This document shows, piece after piece, positions 58,713 through 64,000 of a DNA stretch of 64,000 bases (its first letter is position 1; every line of letters starts with the position of its first letter). The notes under the pieces are model-generated. The model was not told the origin of the DNA. It ran no database searches and saw only the letters and a list, made by a program, of their open reading frames with translations. Source of the stretch: Whalleya microplaca (taxonomy: Eukaryota; Ascomycota; Sordariomycetes; Xylariales; Xylariaceae); the NCBI GenBank assembly GCA_022497155.1, contig MU385715.1:310001-374000 (forward strand). Direction: 5' to 3'. Both the position numbers and the translations under genes were made by a program.

Positions 58713-59551
58713 GGTGCCGGCTAGTCAGATAGATCGTCGCTTGGACGCTTGGGGCTCTGAAGGAGCGAGGGCGGTGTATGGTTTAACTGTGCCTTATATG
58801 GGGAAGGTTGAGGAGGCACTGAGGGGAGATATTCAATATATGTGTGATATGTACTGATGCAGGTAGCTGTACATTCGATCTGCGGTGGCCGGGTTGGACT
58901 GAGGGAAGGTTCATGCAGCCGATCTGCGGTAGGGCAGGTTCGGGGCGGCGGACAGTGGAGTCTAGTCTGGGCTGCGCTGCACGAGCCAAGTGGAGCCGGT
59001 GTGTATGGAACCCTTATCACATATCATTGTGTGGTTCGAGCCTCTCTGCCAGCCTCAATCTTTTCTAGTTCTCATTTGTAATTAGTTGCACGAGAATCCC
59101 TAATCTCGAGTGTGGCCGGCGCTTATCCACTAGTCTACCCCTAAGAGAGTCAGACATACGTTCTATCATCCACTCGGTACATTCCTAGTATACGATCAAG
59201 GGCCGTGGCAAGATGACAGGTGACATTCATCTCCATCATGATAGGTTCCGGTGGCGGCCCAGAGCTAGCGGGGCCAGCCGGAGACCGCAACTCTGGCTAC
59301 GTATACGTATAAAATGTGTGCACCAGTGTGCATTAAGTTGAGTTCCCTAGTGGTTGTACTTTTCTCTACGTAAACCCCGGGGTCTGCTAGTGTCGTTATC
59401 TAGTGATGGTCTGCTGAACTGCTGTGTTTCTTGTGTGTGCAGTACGACCGCGTTGGTCAGACGAGGCGTCATTTCGATTTTTCTCCTCGTTCTTGTTGTG
59501 CGGTGGCGGGGTACCTATTCGTCCTCCGAAGTCGTCTGGCAGATAGCAAAG
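58713..59551. promoter_or_regulatory. Divergent promoter DUF202 / MATE
   Basis: 839 bp between divergent start codons. The 11-mer CGATCTGCGGT occurs twice in direct orientation (58876-58886 and 58920-58930). No known fungal regulator is assigned to it. The reading frame of the MATE gene is open upstream of its ATG but begins there at non-ATG codons. Confidence 0.5.
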
Positions 59552-61684
59552 ATGGTCAGTACAACGCCGATTCCAGGTCGAAAGATGACTGGACCGGACA
59601 TTGCTTCATCGTTCAGATCGGCCTCGCCAATGGCGCAGGAGATACTGGCGCGTGACCTCGCTGAATGCTCCGACGATGAAGCCGCTGAAGATGCTTTTGA
59701 TGGCGACTCTGAGTTCGAGTCCGAGTCCGAAGGACCTGTTCTGTATAAACAACCAAGCGGTGTCGTGTATGGTTACCAACGACCAAGCCTTCTCCATGAA
59801 CCAGTAAACCAACCGGTTGTCACGAGGGAGGAATGGAAGCAGTCTTTAGATGCCGAGCGCAGCCTTTTGAGAGACAACCATCTGCTCCCGCCAAAGCATA
59901 CCGTTAAGGAAAAGCCCGGAGTCCTCTCCCGATTATATAAAGCTCTCTTTAGCACCAAAGTCCGCAGAGTTCAAGAAGACGAAGAGGTTCCCAGGGTCAA
60001 TGTTGAACCCTCCGAAGATTCGCCTTTGCTGGCTTCCACCACTAACCCATCACCAGCGCCCCATGAACATCTGAACGAACAATGGGAGGCAGCCGTAGCC
60101 TCGGGAAGAATCGAGACCACATGGCAGAGAGAAGCAAAGACGATTGCTACATACTCGCCCCCATTGATTCTAACATTTTTGCTGCAATATAGCATCACTA
60201 TAACGAGTATTTTTGCGGTTGGTCGCATTGGAAAAGTAGAGCTGGGGGCAGTAAGTTGTGAGTTAGGATCCTTGCTTCCACTATACTGTTCATACCTAGC
60301 TAACCGAAACTTAGTGGCTACTATGACTGCAAATATCCTTTGCTTTGCCCCTATGCAGGGCCTCGCTACCAGCTTGGATACTCTGTGTTGCCAAGCCTAC
60401 GGTTCTGGCCATAAGCACTTAGTTGGCTTACAACTTCAACGCATGACATTATTCTTATGGACGCTTGTGGTCCCAGTTGGCGTGCTTTTCTTTTTTGCCA
60501 AAGACATACTTCTGCTGATCGTCCCTGAGCCGCGATCTGCAGAACTTGCAGGTCTGTATCTCCGTATCATGATCGCTGGTATTCCTGGTTACGCCGCCTT
60601 TGAAGCTGGAAAGCGGTTTGTGCAGTCGCAGGGAATATTTGTTGCGACCACTTATGTTTTGCTCGTTGCTGCTCCTATCAATATCTTTATCAATTGGCTT
60701 CTTGTTTGGTATTTTGCGTGGGGTTTTGTTGGTGCCCCTATAGCTATCGCCTTCACCGAGACACTCCTGCCCCTATTGCTGCTTTTGTATGTGTACTTCA
60801 TAGACGGGTCTCAATGCTGGGGAGGATTAAGTAAACGTGCGCTTACGAACTGGGGTAAGATTAACTGATCTCCTATCGAGTATGCGACTAATATTATCAA
60901 GGTCCTATGATCTGGCTCGCGTTGCCCGGAATGGTGATGGTCATGGCGGAATGGCTCGCCTTCGAGATTGCAACACTGGTAACAAGTCAATTTGGGACGT
61001 CTTATCTTGCAGCACAAAGCATTCTGGTCACCCTAACGACAACGACCTTCATGATCCCCTTCCCAGTATCTGTTGCAGCATCTACCCGTATTGCCAACTT
61101 GATAGGGGCAGGTCTGATAGACGCCGCAAGGACGGCAGCAAAAGTTGTGAGTCCAGCCTCTCCCCCCAGCTAGATGACGAAAGGTCTCATCTAATAATAA
61201 TAGGCGGTTTGTGCTGGCTGTATCGTCGGTCTGGTCAATCTTACGATGCTTTCAAGCCTCCGCTATAGTCTCCCACTTCTCTTCACCGACGACCAAGAAG
61301 TCATTGCCATAGTAGCACAAGTAATGCCTCTAGTCGCGGTGATGCAGGTTTTCGACGGCCTAGCCGCCGTCGCCCACGGGCTTCTCCGAGGCATTGGGAA
61401 ACAGTCGTTCGGCGGCTACGCGAATCTAATGGCCTACTACCTCGTCGCTTTACCCCTATCATTCACGGCTGCGTTCGCGCTCGATTTGAAGCTCACAGGC
61501 CTCTGGGTGGGCACAACCACGGGACTATTTCTGTAGGTCCCCCAAAATTTTACTATAAGGCGTACGGGCGTACTAGGTTGCTAACATATGTCATAGGGTC
61601 TCAGCTGTTGAATACTGGTATGCCTTCACGTCGGACTGGGAGCAGTCGGCGCGGGATGCGGAGACTCGGAATGCGGCCGGATAA
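59552..61684 (+). CDS. MATE-family multidrug/toxic-compound extrusion transporter
   Basis: Five exons, 59552..60257, 60315..60854, 60902..61146, 61204..61532 and 61597..61684, give 635 aa. The introns are 57, 47, 57 and 64 nt. About 190 N-terminal cytoplasmic residues are acidic and Ser-rich (DLAECSDDEAAEDAFDGD). The membrane domain starts at TYSPPLILTFLLQYSITI. It carries the eukaryotic MATE hallmarks GKVELGAVSLATM, PMQGLATSLDTLCCQAYGSG, RYSLPLLFTDD and GLLRGIGKQSFGGY, with about 12 helices. Relatives include yeast YDR338C and Erc1, vacuolar or plasma-membrane cation antiporters for small organic compounds. The first intron is 57 nt with no stop, so unspliced mRNA would add 19 residues inside the GAVSLATM motif. 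Splicing at GTGAGT restores that motif exactly. Confidence 0.9.
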
Positions 61685-62481
61685 TGCTAAGTAACGATTG
61701 GGTTATATGAATGGAAAGGTAACATGAGGTTTGAGACGGAAGACGGTCAAGACGCCGGGTTGAAAATAAAAGGCCACGGAAGGATAATCGGTTCAAGATA
61801 TGTTTAGGTAACATCAGTTGTGCTCAGTCACAGCAATGACATTGCGGGTAGCACAAGACGGAGTCATGGAGTTAGTCGTGGAGTACACTGTGCTCTCTGA
61901 TTTATGTTTCATTCTGCGATAGGGAGATATAGGGGCAGGGTTTCAATATTAACGAGGCCAGTCAAGATACTCTGAGAAACATACATGCAAATCTGAGAAA
62001 GCACATCTCTATAACATTGTTTAGAGACTTCTATCTATCGCATGGAATCACTATATGACTGTATGCATATGGTAGTTTACAAGCTATTTTCAGATGAGTG
62101 CACCGCAGCACCGGTGGTTTCTTAACAGGATATCAGATTTCTGGGAATTTTTTCAAGTTCCTCTAAATTCACAATACCTATGATATTTTAATCCAATCAG
62201 ATAATGATGTTATATATAGACCTTGCGTTGAGTACCCAACACTCTGTTACATATGATGATAGATAAGTCCTACGCTCGGCTGTGACCTTAAACGAACAAA
62301 ATGGTCCGTGCACATCCTCTCGGGTCAGTGCTAAATGGGGCAAGTGGGCTGGTGGGCAAGCCCGTCAGCGGCCTAGCAGCTGTGCGGGATAGGAAATAAG
62401 TATTTGCCCTCCCCCTCCTAACAAGCAAGACGAAACAAACGGACGGACAGATCAATACATACCAACGCACAAGAACCGAAG
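61685..62481. other. Intergenic MATE to IDI1, containing the IDI1 promoter
   Basis: 797 bp in tandem orientation. It is AT-rich up to 62280, then C-rich with a short purine/pyrimidine leader before IDI1. No gene or RNA is recognised, and I could not identify a clear sterol-regulatory element. Confidence 0.6.
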
Positions 62482-63372
<891 letters not shown>

Positions 63373-64000
63373 ATCGTGTTGGGAATTTACGCAAGAAAGA
63401 GGAAAAAAGGAAACCCGAAAATGAAGAAAGAAGAAAACATGCAACAAAAAAAGAGGCAAAAATGACCAAGTTGGAGTGATTGTCGGTAGTACGAGTCAGC
63501 GAGTTTTGGCCAACATTGTTTCTCGCTAGGTTAGTGGTTGAGCCAACTGCATAGATATCCCCGTAACGTTTTTGTTCAGAGCGATGATCGCTTCGTATCA
63601 CAAATAGCTGCGTGAATTATACGTTCCGTCAGCACTCCGTATCGAAATCCTTCGCTGGCTGGCTGGCTGGCTGGTCAGATATTACAGATTGGGAAACAGA
63701 CATGCCCGATTGGTAAGTTCAGACAACTTCTTATTCTTATGGGAAACACACACCCCACGCTAGGCTCTGCTGCAATGAAACACAGTTGGCTAGTTGGCCC
63801 GGGATGAAGAATCGATGCTGGGCTGCGTCAGGCGCAGTTGCATGTGAGTGAGCAAAGATGGTAACTCCGAGACAAGCCAGACACCAAAGTTGACCTTGGC
63901 CTGATGGTGGATGGATGGCGGTTGGTAAAGAACGTCTTGAAGTCAAGCATCACCTGACACCATAAGCTGCAGCCCGTTGCTTCGGGGAACAGGCAGTCGG
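63373..64000. other. Downstream flank of IDI1
   Basis: 628 bp to the window edge. It has A-rich 3' flank sequence, a GGCT microsatellite near 63655-63674, and no supported ORF. Confidence 0.6.
63655..63674. repeat. (GGCT)n microsatellite
   Basis: About five tandem copies of GGCT, seen directly, 280 bp downstream of the IDI1 stop codon. Confidence 0.85.

Noticed and set aside
59025..59045. GGTTCGAG words (here and near 19903 and 23058) as tRNA B boxes.
   Set aside because: No matching A box, acceptor-stem pairing or terminator T-run surrounds them.
59354..59551. Upstream extension of the MATE reading frame.
   Set aside because: It begins at a non-ATG codon, has no ATG before 59552, and encodes no conserved sequence.

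Overview
This window is nuclear DNA of a filamentous ascomycete (Pezizomycotina, most likely a sordariomycete; the genus cannot be fixed from sequence alone). It carries eukaryotic housekeeping genes with short introns, mostly 47-160 nt. Their donors are GTATGT, GTAAGT, GTGAGT or GTGCGT and their branch sites are CTAAC- or CTGAC-like. It also carries lineage-typical fungal genes: a GH71 alpha-1,3-glucanase, a DUF202 membrane protein and a fungal GT2-like glycosyltransferase. I found no bacterial-style operons, CRISPR array, rRNA or tRNA gene, and no recognisable transposon ORF. Every exon boundary below was chosen by hand from splice signals, phase continuity and agreement with family motifs.

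Left part (1-24.9 kb): an eIF4E-binding 4E-T-like protein (-), the 60S assembly scaffold URB1/NPA1 (-), the U5 snRNP protein DIB1/DIM1 (+), and the very large intron-free TAO3/MOR2/Furry gene (-). About 5 kb of AT-richer gene-poor DNA follows.

Middle (24.9-46.8 kb): NADPH-cytochrome P450 reductase (+), a second gene desert ending in a long spliced leader, an MSSP/Msa1-type two-RRM protein (+), RIO2 (-), the proteasome subunit RPN1 (+), the helicase DBP10 (-), the J-domain splicing factor SPF31/DNAJC8 (+), and SYO1 (-), the import adaptor for the 5S RNP proteins. These genes alternate in divergent and convergent pairs. Four genes in the window (URB1, RIO2, DBP10, SYO1) act in ribosome assembly, and DIB1 and SPF31 act in splicing.

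Right part (46.8-64 kb): a divergent pair of secreted proteins, an HExxH metallopeptidase-like protein (-) and a large modular GH71 glucanase (+). These are followed by a type II membrane GT2-like protein (+), a DUF202 protein (-), a MATE transporter (+), and isopentenyl-diphosphate isomerase IDI1 (+). IDI1 and the P450 reductase both serve isoprenoid/sterol metabolism but lie 35 kb apart.

I see no convincing new multi-gene system. The points most worth a second look are: the MSSP-type gene, which has a stop-free 72-nt intron and a last exon that only splicing exposes; the multi-module glucanase with a cysteine-rich C-terminal domain beside a secreted metallopeptidase; sharp intragenic steps in GC3; a recurrent intergenic ACCTAGGT palindrome; and a few very small ORFs with coding-like sequence.
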